From the NCBI GenBank assembly GCA_003254885.1, contig QANT01000820.1, positions 27,501 through 67,655 of the forward strand: a stretch of DNA of 40,155 nucleotides, read 5' to 3'. Source of the stretch: Purshia tridentata. Its lineage: Eukaryota; Streptophyta; Magnoliopsida; Rosales; Rosaceae. A program made the translations under genes and the position numbers. The notes below the pieces were generated by a model. The model saw only the letters and a list, made by a program, of their open reading frames with translations, did no database searches and was not told where the DNA came from. Below are positions 9,650 to 19,597 of this stretch, piece after piece; within the stretch, counting starts at the first letter, position 1; the number at the start of each line of letters is the position of its first letter.

Positions 9650-10079
9650 ATTTTATTCAGTGCCTGGTTGGTGTTATACTTGTGGCAGTGATACGCTGCA
9701 CTTTGGCAATGGTCTCAATGTTGATCGGAAGTTCATGCACCTCCTCCTTACTTCTACATCATGGATTGGCACAAACGTAAGCTAACGTTATTTATTTTTA
9801 AAAAAAATCTCACTGTACCTGACAAATTATATATACTTAAATTAAATTTTGACCTTAATATGCCTCACTGTTTGGAACTCTGTGGTTCCATAATGTCCTG
9901 CAGTACATAGAAACAGTACTGCTACAGAGGCCGCAGTTGGATCACCCAGACGTTTTCGGTACGAGGTGGATGATGGTTGACTATGGTTTTCCAGTAAGCG
10001 TCTGTACTTGTTGAGTGTCAATATTTAAATATTATGTCCACAGCGTCCTCGTCTAGATACGTACTAGAGCAAATTTAAA

Positions 10080-10333
10080 GTTTAAAAACGACAGACAAAC
10101 AACGGACAAAGGATGGACAAAGTTTGGACACAAAAGATGTGTTTTTCAACTTCTGGTGTGTTGTAGTTGTCCATCTTTTATCCACCTTTGTCCACCTTTT
10201 GTCCACTTTAAGTCCACCTGTTGTATACCTGTCGGCCATTCTTAATCCACTCTTTGATCACATGTTGTTTCAACAAGTTTGGTGTCCACAGTTTGTCCAT
10301 TCTTTGTCCACCATTTGTCTGTCGTCTGCAAAC
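10080..10333. repeat. Inverted-repeat element M1 with 11-bp phased arrays
   Basis: The left arm has GACAAA-type words at 10094, 10105, 10116 and 10127. The right arm has the complementary words at 10281, 10292, 10303 and 10314. Spacing is exactly 11 bases in both. The outer ends are GTTTAAAAACGACAGAC and its near complement. A third array (TCCA at 10170, 10181, 10191, 10202, 10213) lies between the arms. The element sits in the second Ulp1 intron. No target-site duplication is clear. Confidence 0.8.
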
Positions 10334-10401
10334 GTTATCTCTATATGTTAACTAAGGGCAGCATAGTGTGCATATTATTGTAGATTCCAGCGAGTTTAAC
10401 C

Positions 10402-10740
10402 AAACAAGGCAAACCATAGGCGTTTTTAGTGTAAAAGACAATGCAGGGCCTCATTTACACTAGTAAATTGTATCCATTCTGCTGTGGCTCAGGGGCAAGT
10501 CGTAGTTGACCTTGTAATGCCTTGTTGTACGCATGACCATATAAGTGTCCTCACTAAGTATTGTGTGTAGCTAAACAAGGCAAACCATAGGCCTTTTTGG
10601 TGTAATAGACATTGCAAGGCCTCATTTACACTTGCAAGTTGTATCTATTTTGCTGTGGCGCAGGGACAAGTTGTAGTTGACCTTGTAATGCCTTGTTGTA
10701 CGCATGACCATATAAGTGTACACACTAAGTATTGTGTGGA
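10402..10740 (+). repeat. Tandem duplication, period 171 bp
   Basis: Two head-to-tail copies (about 10402-10569 and 10573-10740) share AAACAAGGCAAACCATAGG at the start and CATGACCATATAAGTG near the end, with few differences. They lie in the intron between Ulp1 exons B and C. Confidence 0.9.
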
Positions 10741-11415
10741 CGTTGTCCAAGCTTTGTTTGCACGTTGGCTATACTTTTGTACTTGCATGCTTTTAGTCAC
10801 TGCATGGCTTGGGTGAGTGAATTGTATGCTTATGTTAATTTCTGACTGCATAATATGTCGTTTCCTACTCTTGCAGCACCTCATGACTACGTCGTTTGCA
10901 CCTTCAAGAGCCCAAAGAATAAGGGCAGCAAAATCAAAACCTGAAGCAATTCCAATTGGCTTGCTCCTTTTTGTGGCTAGCTTGAACTCACCTTACGGTC
11001 AGCCATGGTTTGGGCTAGACAAGGTATTCTGTCCACTGAATGTCTCAAGAAAACATTGGTGTGTTGTGGCCATTGACCTCCTCACTCGTAGATTATATGT
11101 GTACAACTCGAATGTCGAGCTCCATGTAAATGCAAGATAAAAGAAGCATTGTAGTCTCTGTCTACATTGCTACCAGTCATTCTCAGAGAGGCTGGGTTCT
11201 ATGCTCGCCGTCCTAAGTTGGTTTGTGATAGGGAGCCATGGCCCGTGGAACGCATGCCCGGCGTGCCTCTACAGATGAATGAGTGAGCATGCTGATAATA
11301 CATTGAATTCTTATTTAGGGGTGACTGTGGGATCTTTACCATTAAGTTTATTGAGTTCTTATCCGTTGGCAAGCCTCTTGATAGGTGTACACAGGAAAAG
11401 ATTGGTTGGTTCTAG

Positions 11416-12016
11416 CTCGGTTTAGCTTTAGACATGTATGCTCGCAAGGGTGAAGACGTATAAACCACTATTTGGGGTGGATGATGGCTGTTTTTTGTAC
11501 AAACCAGACTGTTGGTAGAATATTGTACTGTACATACACTTTGGCAAAACACGTGGTTATTATGCTGGGTTATGTTTGTCATGTTGTATATATCCGTTTA
11601 TTACACGATATATGTATTTATTTGGGTTATACGATTGTGGAATTGATTATAGGGTGTAGGAGTATTTCAGTAGGGTCGTGTCTTCAACATTATTGCGAGT
11701 GACAGTATGCCAAGACCACATTTTGTACATGCAAGCCTTAGGTGATTGTGGTCTACCTGCATGATTTTTAAATTACACAGTAATGTTAGTTATAACAAAA
11801 CTCATTGAGGAGCCTAAAGGTATTGAGAAGTAGAGTGAAGGTATCATTAAATTAAGAATATAGTATTTCACATTTTCAGGCACTTTTGAGTCCTCCTCTA
11901 GGTGGGTGAATCACAGCCACCTATAGCCTTGCTTTTTTTTGTTTCAAGTAAATAACTTTTAATTACACTTAGGACTAAACACTAATAAAGCTTTAGACAT
12001 AACCTCCTTGGGTGTT
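11416..12016. other. MULE interior without recognised coding content
   Basis: The sequence follows the broken Ulp1 gene and precedes the nested LTR. The frame 11472-11702 shows no known motif. The last five bases, GTGTT, are the left copy of the LTR target duplication. Confidence 0.5.
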
Positions 12017-13959
12017 TGTCACGCCCCGACCCTCGGGCACGTGAAAAACAACTGAAAACTGGAAATTGTTTCCTGAAACTGTGGGCCCTTTTATTTAAAC
12101 TGTGAGCCATGAATATAAAATAATTTACTAAGAAACAATTGTAATTTCACAAAAACACATTTATAAAACCAATCTGTAAAACCTTTTACATGAAATTCAA
12201 ACTGTAAAACCGAGTTCTGAAATACTGTTGGTCCCACTGCCTCGTCTTCTCTCCACTACATCCTCAACCTACTTAACCTGCAAAACCAAACCCTGCACCA
12301 CAACCCATGCTGCACCGGGTTTAAACACAAACCCAGAAAGCTCACTAGAGCTCGTATGAGTGAAATCTAACTGGAAACCTCAAATCAGAAATCAGTAAAA
12401 TAACCAAATAAAGAACCAGCTTAATGCCTCGAATCACAAGCAAATCACAATTCTTAACTTGGTCACCAATCCTCTAAACCAAACCAATTCACTATTCCAA
12501 TTTGTAATACCTCAATTATCCTCAATTTAACCTTTAAACTGAAATAACCTCGAAACAAATCCACAAGGTCCTTACTTGGGATCCAACTAGATCCTTCAAT
12601 AACTTAGAATCCTCAAGCATCCTTTAGAACCAACTTAATCCTCAATTAAAACCTACGATGCTCAAGTCTTACTTAATCCTTAATCATAACCTCAAATAAC
12701 CTTTAACACCTCAGGATCTCCAATCCTAAATCTGTACCCCCTTAACTAGCAAACAACAATCAATCACACAAAACAAACAAGTAACTGAACTGGAAAAATT
12801 AAACGAACTTAAATTTCCACTCACTGTGACCACGTGAAACGACTGAACTGCCCTATGTGGCTCCTTTGCACAGATTCCAAAATCCGGTAGAACGACGGCA
12901 TCAGAAATACAAATTCCCGTGCCAAGGTACCTGTTAAGACCAGCCAACCAACAAACAACCAACAGAGTTCACAACCAAGCTAACAAATCACAGAAATGGG
13001 CGGGAACCACCACGCACGGTGGCTGCCCGGCCCCCGGAAAACACTCGAAAGGTTCAAGGAACTCACCCACGGGTTCGAGTGATTGGCCCGAGGCCAAAAG
13101 CACAGAAAATGGGTCACTGAAACCACCACACGCGGCGGGACCCGCGGTGGTCAACGGGTGGTCAACCTGCCAAAAGTCAAACTCTCTAACGTCAAAAACG
13201 GACGACACAATCAGGTAGAGGAGGTTGAGAGGATCGATTCTCAAACCTGGGTTGAAGCTCAAAAGTGGCCGGAAAAGGAGGAAAAATGGCCGGAAAGCCG
13301 CCAGCCTACCCAACGATCCGCCGTCCACGGCGGTCCCACGGACGATCGGAGCACACCAACACGCTGGGCTCGACGAGAGGAAGAGATCTGGGCGGGTGCT
13401 TGGCCTCGTCGTCGCCGAAATCGCAGAGATCGCCGCCGTGACATAGACTGTGCGCGAAAGGAAGCTCGGGTTCTGGGCTGTTCTAGGCTGAAAGGCAGCC
13501 AAGGGGAGGAAGAGGGGAGAAAGGCGAGCTCGGTGGACCAAAGCCCAAGTCCAGCTACCGCCGAACGCGCCCCCACGCACCGGTGATAGTGGCGGCTGGG
13601 AGAAAACTCGCGAGAGGGAGAGAGGAGAGAGAAATGAGGAAATTCTGGTTTTTGGGCTTTTTAAAAATCAACTTTTTCAAAATTACAAGTTTGCCACTCT
13701 CTTCACACTTCCGTAACTTCCAAACCGTAACTTCGTTTGATGCGTGCCACGTGTCTACGAACTCGTGAGAACGAGACCTTTCCAACGGACCCAAAGTCAA
13801 CGTGAAAACTTTGCTCGAACTAAAAGTCAACTTTTTGCCCCAAAATTTAAAATCAAACTTAAGATTCAAAAATCCTCCAAAACGTTTTACTTTTCAAATA
13901 AAATCCCGAAAACCTTTAAAAACTTTTCAAACCCACTTTGGAAGGTACGGGGTGTTACA
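12017..13959 (-). mobile_element. Solo long LTR, TGTAAC-CCCG family, type A (1.94 kb)
   Basis: Read on minus, the element begins TGTAACACCCCGTACC and ends GGGTCGGGGCGTGACA, giving TG...CA ends. The flanking five bases are GTGTT (12012-12016) and GTGTC (13960-13964), a 4 of 5 match consistent with an LTR target duplication. No primer-binding site, polypurine tract or second LTR adjoins, so it is a solo LTR inserted into the MULE. Its GC-rich middle (about 12990-13600) yields overlapping long frames on both strands, such as 12969-13580 and 13083-13586. I treat these as by-products of GC content because they lack family motifs. Related copies occur at 27698, 32025 and 33437-37831. Confidence 0.82.
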
Positions 13960-13989
13960 GTGTCAAACAATCACGTCCAATTTTTTAAA

Positions 13990-14041
13990 GTTTAAGGACG
14001 CAGACAAAAAGTGAACAAAGTGCAAACAATATGTCAACACA
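13990..14041 (+). repeat. 11-bp phased array, direct orientation (M5 left arm)
   Basis: Units begin at 14003, 14014, 14025 and 14036, exactly 11 bases apart, and the last is the ACAC form. The start GTTTAAGGACGCAGACAAA resembles the ends of M1 and M2. A facing array lies at 15888-15926, which could be its partner. Confidence 0.75.
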
Positions 14042-14303
14042 AAAAATGGAAAACTTACTACAAGACATCATAAACTGCTGCAATTTATGCATGCACCTTG
14101 CCCACACTGCCTATGGGAACATTTTCATGGGAAGCTTGTTATTTGTAGCCGGCAACGTGCTATTTGCAGTTGGAAACTGATAAGGACATTTTTTTGTTGG
14201 TATGTTGAAATTCATATTCAGTAAATTGCAATGTGTTCACTGTGAGTTGAAATCTGATAGAAAATTTTTGCATCATTAGGTTATACTGATTGAATAACTT
14301 GTG

Positions 14304-14597
14304 AGTTTGCAAACGACGGACAAAAGGTGGACAAATGATGGACAAACTGTTGACGCTAAGTAGTGTTTTCAATAGGGTTTGTGGTTGTCCATACTCTTTT
14401 TATGTCCATTTTCTATCCACTTGTTCCCCACATTTTTTCAACGCTTTCTTTCAACAAGTGTGTCAAACAGAATTTTTAAATTATGCGGACGATGGACAAC
14501 ATGTGGACAAACAGCATTATATGTTGCAGCCTATTTTGCATTTCCATATCACACTTTGTGTACACATTTTTCACGTTTTTGTCCGTCGTCTGCACAT
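14304..14597. repeat. Inverted-repeat element M2 with an 11-bp phased array
   Basis: The left end GTTTGCAAACGACGGACAAA faces a right end whose complement reads GTGCAGACGACGGACAAA. GAC words stand at 14319, 14330, 14341 and 14352, 11 bases apart. The right arm is less regular. Confidence 0.7.
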
Positions 14598-15109
14598 GAG
14601 ATAATTCCAACATATATACATATAACAAGCAAAAGTTTTATACTTAACAATACGTAAAAGCCATTATACTTCACACATCATGCCTATAAGTACTCTGGCA
14701 TATTATTCACGTATATGTTGCATTATAACAAATACACATACGGACTTTATGTGTGGTTGACAAAGGGGAGTCACAAAATAGCATTACAGAATATAAACCT
14801 ACATAATTAACACATGCATCATTGCAAAATAACTCGAATAGAAGCCTGCCAAATCTGTACGCCAAAGGCATTCCAGCAGATGCGCAAAATAACATGAACA
14901 TATATCGCATCACAGTTTAGCCAAACACTTTGCAAGGAACATAAACTTGATTCCTACTTTCATATAGGCCCTATGCCAACCGCATTGCCTTACTCCCTCA
15001 TACATCTTAAGGCAACGTGTGATGCTCATGGATGCCCACCGTTGCCGCCCAACTTTGAATTTGCAACGTGGGGGGTAATGTGGTTCCACTAACCCTATGG
15101 TACAGACAC
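14598..15109. other. MULE interior, nothing recognised
   Basis: The stretch is AT-rich with no supported coding or repeat feature. The minus frame 14707-14913 has no motif. Confidence 0.5.
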
Positions 15110-15430
15110 CTCCATATATTCCCTGAAGAGCTCGAATCCCTTAATAAAGTGTGTTTGTTTGATGGCCCCGAATTCCGGTGAATGCTCGAATATGTGGCAG
15201 GCCTCGGAGGTATCGGCTGCTATCTTTGCCTCAGTAGAGCTAATATTCTACTTGCGAGATCTTATTTTTTCAACCCGAATCTCATGCCCACCCTCCTTGA
15301 CATTTTCATCCACCTGGACACGCATCCTCTCGGCCTTCATCTCTTGCAGGTCAAGCTCCAAGTGTTCCACACGGGTGCTCTAACATGTGGTCCTCTCGCG
15401 ATACCATTCTAGGAGCTCCTGGTTGGCATC
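15110..15430 (-). pseudogene. Decayed coding remnant, helical, on the DUF1985 strand
   Basis: One minus frame reads as protein-like with two internal stops. A charged helical segment (VEHLELDLQEMKAERMRVQV) is followed by a second conserved-looking part (HIFEHSPEFGAIKQTHFIKG). The helical part could form a coiled coil. It lies on the same strand as DUF1985 and downstream of it, so it may be a later exon of that transposon gene. I do not recognise the family. Confidence 0.4.
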
Positions 15431-15887
15431 CGCAGGTGGTTATTTAACATGTGAGTCTGATAAGTACCCGTGATTTATACTGGATGACTAGCCCAACCTC
15501 GCAGGATTCTCCGCCATGGTCGTAGGATTGGGAGCTCAAAGATATTTCGTTTGGTTAGACGTGAAATTGGTTTCGCCTACATGTATCTTTAGATGTATGA
15601 GGGGAATACATTGACTTTCATATTAAGTGGAGTTGCCATAAATGAGCAATTAAGTGGAGGCAGCTGAGTTATGAAGGTAAGTGGATATATTGACTTTCAT
15701 ATTAAGTGGAGCTGCCATCAATGAGCAATTAAGTGTAGGTGCATCACACAACTCAATTCGCAATTAAGTAGAGTACTTGATGGTGTTCAGTTTGGACAAG
15801 GCATTACTTAATGGTAAGTTCGAAATGGCGGTCATGGTAATGCATTGTAATTACAAAAATAAATAAAAAACGCTGATTACCATAGTT

Positions 15888-15926
15888 TTTGTCTACACAT
15901 TGTCTGTACTGTGTCTACCGTTTGTC
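15888..15926 (-). repeat. 11-bp phased array, inverted orientation
   Basis: The complementary words start at 15888, 15899, 15910 and 15921, exactly 11 bases apart, and run into TGCTGCC. It may pair with the array at 14003-14041, enclosing about 1.9 kb. Confidence 0.75.
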
Positions 15927-16138
15927 TGCTGCCATAAAATTTTTAAAATTAGGCAGCCTCTCTATAGACATACTGATTGTTGTGGCAATATGAGGACAAT
16001 AAGAAGATGCCGTTTAATGCGTAAATATTTTTCGGGTTTGTTGGAAACACCTTGCCCGAACCGAGCGGACATAGGGAGAATGAGTTTGGGGACGGGTCTA
16101 ATGAGTTTTGAAAATATTCACTCAGAAATGGGCCACCC

Positions 16139-16170
16139 GGGGGGGGGGGGGGGGGGGGNGGGGGGGGGGG
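16139..16170 (+). repeat. Poly-G tract with one undetermined base
   Basis: This is a run of G from 16139 to 16170 broken only by N at 16160. Its true length is unlikely to be known, and the N may mark a sequencing or assembly failure. Confidence 0.85.
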
Positions 16171-16262
16171 TGGGGTATTCCAAACATACTAATGGTAACT
16201 TGGCCCGAAAATAATAAAAAAACATAGGGATTTTCTCAAGTGTGGAGGTCCCATTGTTGAGA

Positions 16263-16412
16263 GTTTGAGGACGATGTACAAATTATAGACAAATAATGGA
16301 TAGAGGGTAGACACAAAATAGCAAACTTAAGCAACAACACTTGGTGAAACACATCATTATTTGTCCACCATTTGTCAGTCGATTGTCAGTTGTGTGTACG
16401 CCGTTCGCAAAC
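16263..16412. repeat. Inverted-repeat element M3, 150 bp, with 11-bp phased arrays
   Basis: Left units stand at 16276, 16288, 16299 and 16310 (12, 11, 11). Right units stand at 16360, 16371, 16382 and 16393, exactly 11. The ends GTTTGAGGACGATGTACAAA and the complement of GTACGCCGTTCGCAAAC agree well. It is of MITE size, but no clear target duplication is seen. Confidence 0.75.
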
Positions 16413-16763
16413 TTCAAACTTATGATCGTCCCCTTCTGCGTTCTTATCAGCAGTGGAAGGCCTAGCAACACTTTCCCCAACTTCTGCCAAGTCGGGGGAT
16501 GCAAGGTTTTCAAATCCCAAGAAGGAGGGAAGATCTTCATTCCTGTCAAGCGAGGGCAAGAATGAGGAACTACAAATAGGACTACATCCCTCGATATCCT
16601 ACTGCGTGGTTTATGGCGCAAACATGAGCTTGACCTTCCCCACTAACTCCCTGACCTTCTCCATTTTGGCCTTGGCAATGGCCCTTGTCTCGATCACCAG
16701 GTCATTCGTGAGTTGGGGAAGGTCTCTTTCAAACCTCTTAGTCATGGCGTGCATCATCTCCAC
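16405..16763 (-). pseudogene. Decayed coding remnant with helical segment, probably a later exon of the DUF1985 gene
   Basis: A minus frame follows a good acceptor (CTTTCTCAG before 16763). It encodes an amphipathic segment with FERDLPQLTNDLVIETR and KAKMEKVRELVGKVK, then reaches TAA at 16611-16613. Beyond one more stop the same frame continues as a Ser/Pro-rich acidic stretch to about 16405. The composition suits a linker between DUF1985 and a downstream domain. No family is recognised. Confidence 0.4.
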
Positions 16764-16812
16764 CTGAGAAAGACATTTGCCCTAAGGGTCAACTCAACCA
16801 ATAAACAATAAA

Positions 16813-16949
16813 GTTGAAACACAAAGTACACATAGTGTACAAACAGTGGACATGTTGTGGACACTAAGGACAGTATAGTCCTTCAACATGAGTTAACGTG
16901 TCCATCATTTATCCACTGTCTGTACACCATTTGTACAGGCCTTATAAAC
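16813..16949. repeat. Inverted-repeat element M4, 137 bp, with 11-bp phased arrays
   Basis: Left units stand at 16826, 16837, 16848 and 16859, exactly 11 bases apart and ending in GGACAC. The right arm has complementary units near 16897, 16908, 16919 and 16930. The arms share GTGTACA-ACAGTGGA. Confidence 0.75.
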
Positions 16950-17324
16950 AGGAAGTGTTACAACATTGTTAACGCTCACGTTGAAAATAGACTGCCATTA
17001 CCAAAATTCATGTGATGAGATGGGTACTCTAAAAAACAGTAGTATTATGGAAAAGATGGCTTATTATAGAGGGGTCTCTGTCGGTGAGGGCTCCATCACC
17101 TACACATCCAGATCTTCCTTTACATTTAAAGATACTAATTTAAATAAAGGCTATACTTAGTCCAGAAATTCTAAACTTTGAAATTGATTTCTATGTCTAT
17201 ATTAATTCACTAAACTAAATAAATTAATTTGAACAAGTTTTTCAACGGTTCATTGACCCTAGGACTATAAACCTTAATTTTAATTGCAATATTGAATGAA
17301 TAAAAGAAGTGTGTGAAAGCTCAC

Positions 17325-17934
17325 CTCGTCGAATACCAGCAACCTCTTCGTCAGGTCCTTCATGGTTAAGCCTCCAGAGTTCCACCATCGCAATGTATTG
17401 GGGATCGCGTCCGGTTCAACCTTTACCACAGCAGCCGCAGACGAGAAGTTGGGAAAACTTTCGTACGCCCAAACCTAGGAATTAAAACAACAATGGATGA
17501 AAGTATGTTAAGAATTGTTACAATCCAACATGGTCACACAATGCGGCAAAAAAAACATTAAAACACCCATACTTGGAAGGCAAACGGGAAGCCCGTGAGT
17601 TCATACTCTGATGACGATTTCCTTTCTTTCACAACCTTCTCAAACCGTGTTTGGAGATTGAGATCATGAAATGACTCCATCGTCTCAGCATATGAAACGG
17701 TGCCTAAGGGAAATTATAAAACTCATCTAGGTTCTCAGCGACCTTTAGGAACCGGAACTCAATCTTGTTGCTCTTTTGTCTTCCCAAGATGACAAAATAT
17801 AAAAAATATAGAAGGCCCAGCCGAAATCTATCCTCGTAGGTATTAAACTTCAGCTCCAATTCGTTATGAGTGATGCTCTTTTTTTGGGGGAAATACCTCA
17901 ACTTGAGCCGGAAAGAGCTGTCCATCGCTTCCAC
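17325..17934 (-). pseudogene. DUF1985-domain transposon gene, decayed
   Basis: On minus, the frame 17934-17704 encodes GLLYFLYFVILGRQKSNK followed by IEFRFLKVAENLDEFYNFP. The next segment to about 17572 encodes GTVSYAETMESF and RFEKVVKERKSSSEYELTG. After an intron with GT-AG ends, 17475-17325 encodes VWAYESFPN and IPNTLRWWNSGGLTMKDL, ending at another donor. This is the DUF1985 pattern found in plant transposon proteins, usually with a C-terminal Ulp1 protease. There is a frame break or unrecognised splice near 17704. The gene starts just inside the right inverted repeat. Its role in transposition is unknown. Confidence 0.75.
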
Positions 17935-17967
17935 TCCATCGTACTAGTTGAACTGTATTTCTGCGTG

Positions 17968-18006
17968 GACAATTGGTGGACAAGGTGTGGACAATGTGTG
18001 GACACA
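17968..18006 (+). repeat. 11-bp phased array, direct, unpaired
   Basis: GAC words stand at 17968, 17979, 17990 and 18001, exactly 11 bases apart, the last being GACAC. It lies just upstream of the DUF1985 frame (minus). No facing array was found nearby. Confidence 0.8.
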
Positions 18007-18258
18007 GAATTTCAAAGCTTGCTAGCACATTAATAGTCGGCTGCATAAATGCATCTCATGCCCTCAAATGTAATTATGTCAGCGACTGTGAGACAACAAG
18101 GATAGTCCCGAAGGCCAACAACAGAACTACATAAACTACAGCTTCAAGAGAGATGACAGCATTGGATTATTTGGAAATTTTCTCACAACTCAATTGTTTT
18201 GGCTTTCTTCATCTTTCAAATCCTGTACTACATCCTAAAAGATAAACCAGATTCTCCA

Positions 18259-19155
18259 TTAACCGTAATTGTAAATTTGTATGATTCTCATACTAATTGA
18301 TTGTACAGCTTCTGTAAGTTAAACACCAACTTTTCAAACAAAATAGAAAACCCCCAAATGCAACAGAGACCATAGAAGGGGGTTATATGGATACTCAAAT
18401 ATTAGGAGTTTTATTTGGGCCTAAACACTTTTTCTGGTTAATTAGAAGCTTTTTAATAACCTCCATTCCTAAATTTCCATACAAACACGGCATTTTAAGG
18501 TAATGGCAGTGTTGCATATGCTATTTTGATCTAAGTCGAAGCTATCTTCAAATCATCCGCAAAGATAAAAACCCAGCATTGATCACCACCAAAAGCCCCC
18601 TTACCCTTCTTCATATTCCATTAATCCCTCTTTCTTTCTTTTTTTCGGTGCTTTCAGTTCACCCCCTCCATATTCATTCCAAATAAGCCATGAGAGTCCC
18701 ACAAAACAACCACTCTCCCAACCCAAAACCCCTCAAATGCAACAACAACAACAACAACAAAGTTCAAAAATCTGACCTTCTCGCCAAAAATCAGCATTGA
18801 CGCACTCTGTGTATTGCGAGCTTCAACTGGCGATGGAGCTCTGAAGCATAGGATACGGCAAACATCTGGGATGCTCGGCTCTGTTGTCCAGGTCGTTCTT
18901 CCTCATCACTATCTCTCTCTCTCGCCTCTGGTTTGGGGTGTTGGCAAAGTAAAAGCTTATGGAAGTTAAGGAATGGATTATGGGAGGTCACTGAAGGAAT
19001 GGAGCAGATTAACAGAGGTACAGATGGACGTTAGAAGGTGGGGTAGGGGCATATTTGTCCACATTTGGGACAAAAAGCTAAAAAAGTCCTAAAATTTTTG
19101 TAGAGTCTAAAAAAGTCCTTTTGGTATTTTTTTGGTCTATTTGAGGCAATTTCCC
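18259..19155 (-). repeat. Right terminal inverted repeat of the MULE
   Basis: It is the reverse complement of 8754-9649, with outer end CAATTTCCC at 19155. Differences between the arms include a (CAA)n length change near 18740 and point changes, showing an old insertion. Confidence 0.9.
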
Positions 19156-19597
19156 ATTTTCATAACCTCGATGAGTTTATAGTTTTTTGTAATTTCCAAG
19201 GGTTTTAGGAATGCTTTCATGGATTAGAAGTTAGTTTCAGTTTTCTGCACATCAGTTTGCTTTTGAGTATTTCACCATGGTTGCCTAGTTTTTCACTTCT
19301 CTTTCCATTTCATTCTTATTCTTCCACTATATATTTCTTCAATTATTCACTCTAATTGTATTAAAACTTGTAAATAATAGCTAAATAGTTTAGTCCCTTA
19401 AAAGCCTATTTCTACCTAACACATCCTTTGCTTCATTCTCCCATCACCTTCCCTTAACATTGCATATCATATATCAAGAGCCTGCTCACTGCCAAGTGAT
19501 ATTATGTCTAAAACTCTACTTGTCCCCCTAGTTTCACATCCCATGTAAGTAGTTTATTGGAATTTTTGTCCTCTTTGTTTAAAATTCAACAAGCAAA
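19156..19597. other. Spacer after the MULE
   Basis: The first nine bases are the right target duplication. The remainder is AT-rich with no recognised feature. Confidence 0.6.

Larger units (their letters stand above)
9650..11415 (+). pseudogene. Ulp1-like cysteine protease (peptidase C48) gene carried by the MULE, decayed
   Basis: Exons can be traced on plus. Exon A ends at 9776 (SWIGTN). Exon B, 9904-9993, encodes YIETVLLQRPQLDHPDVF and on. Exon C, from 10877 to about 11134, encodes VFCPLNVSRKHWCVVAIDL. A further piece reads to 11282, and the last exon, 11319-11415, encodes GDCGIFTIKFIEFL and stops at TAG. Introns 9777-9903 and 9994-10876 have GT-AG ends and keep phase 0. The His-Trp (11054-11059) and the Gly-Asp-Cys-Gly box with the catalytic Cys (11326-11328) identify a SUMO-protease fold. 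The residue 17 after the His, normally catalytic Asp, reads Asn. A stop (TAA near 11138) and a frame change before 11160 break exon C from the next part. In KI-MULEs this domain usually sits downstream of DUF1985 in the same gene; here it faces it. Confidence 0.8.
8754..19155. mobile_element. Mutator-like element with long inverted repeats carrying Ulp1 and DUF1985 (KI-MULE type)
   Basis: The 10.4 kb element is bounded by inverted repeats of about 0.9 kb, whose outer bases GGGAAATTG(G/C)CTCAAATAG agree at both ends. It is flanked by a 9-bp duplication with one mismatch. Inside are Ulp1 (peptidase C48) exons on plus next to the left repeat, DUF1985 exons on minus next to the right repeat, further minus-strand coding remnants, a nested solo LTR (12017-13959) and many 11-bp phased arrays. 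Plant Mutator-like elements that carry Ulp1-like genes are known as KI-MULE or Kaonashi. No MURA-type transposase was recognised, so this copy is probably non-autonomous. Confidence 0.88.

Noticed and set aside
12969..13586. Long overlapping frames on both strands (up to 203 codons)
   Set aside because: They lie in the GC-rich middle of a solo LTR, overlap each other on both strands and in several frames, and show no family motif. The related copy at 32669-33103 has a different reading.
10080..18006. CRISPR-like or satellite explanation of the 11-bp arrays
   Set aside because: Units are only 11 bases with no spacers, the arrays have four units rather than long runs, and the host is a plant.
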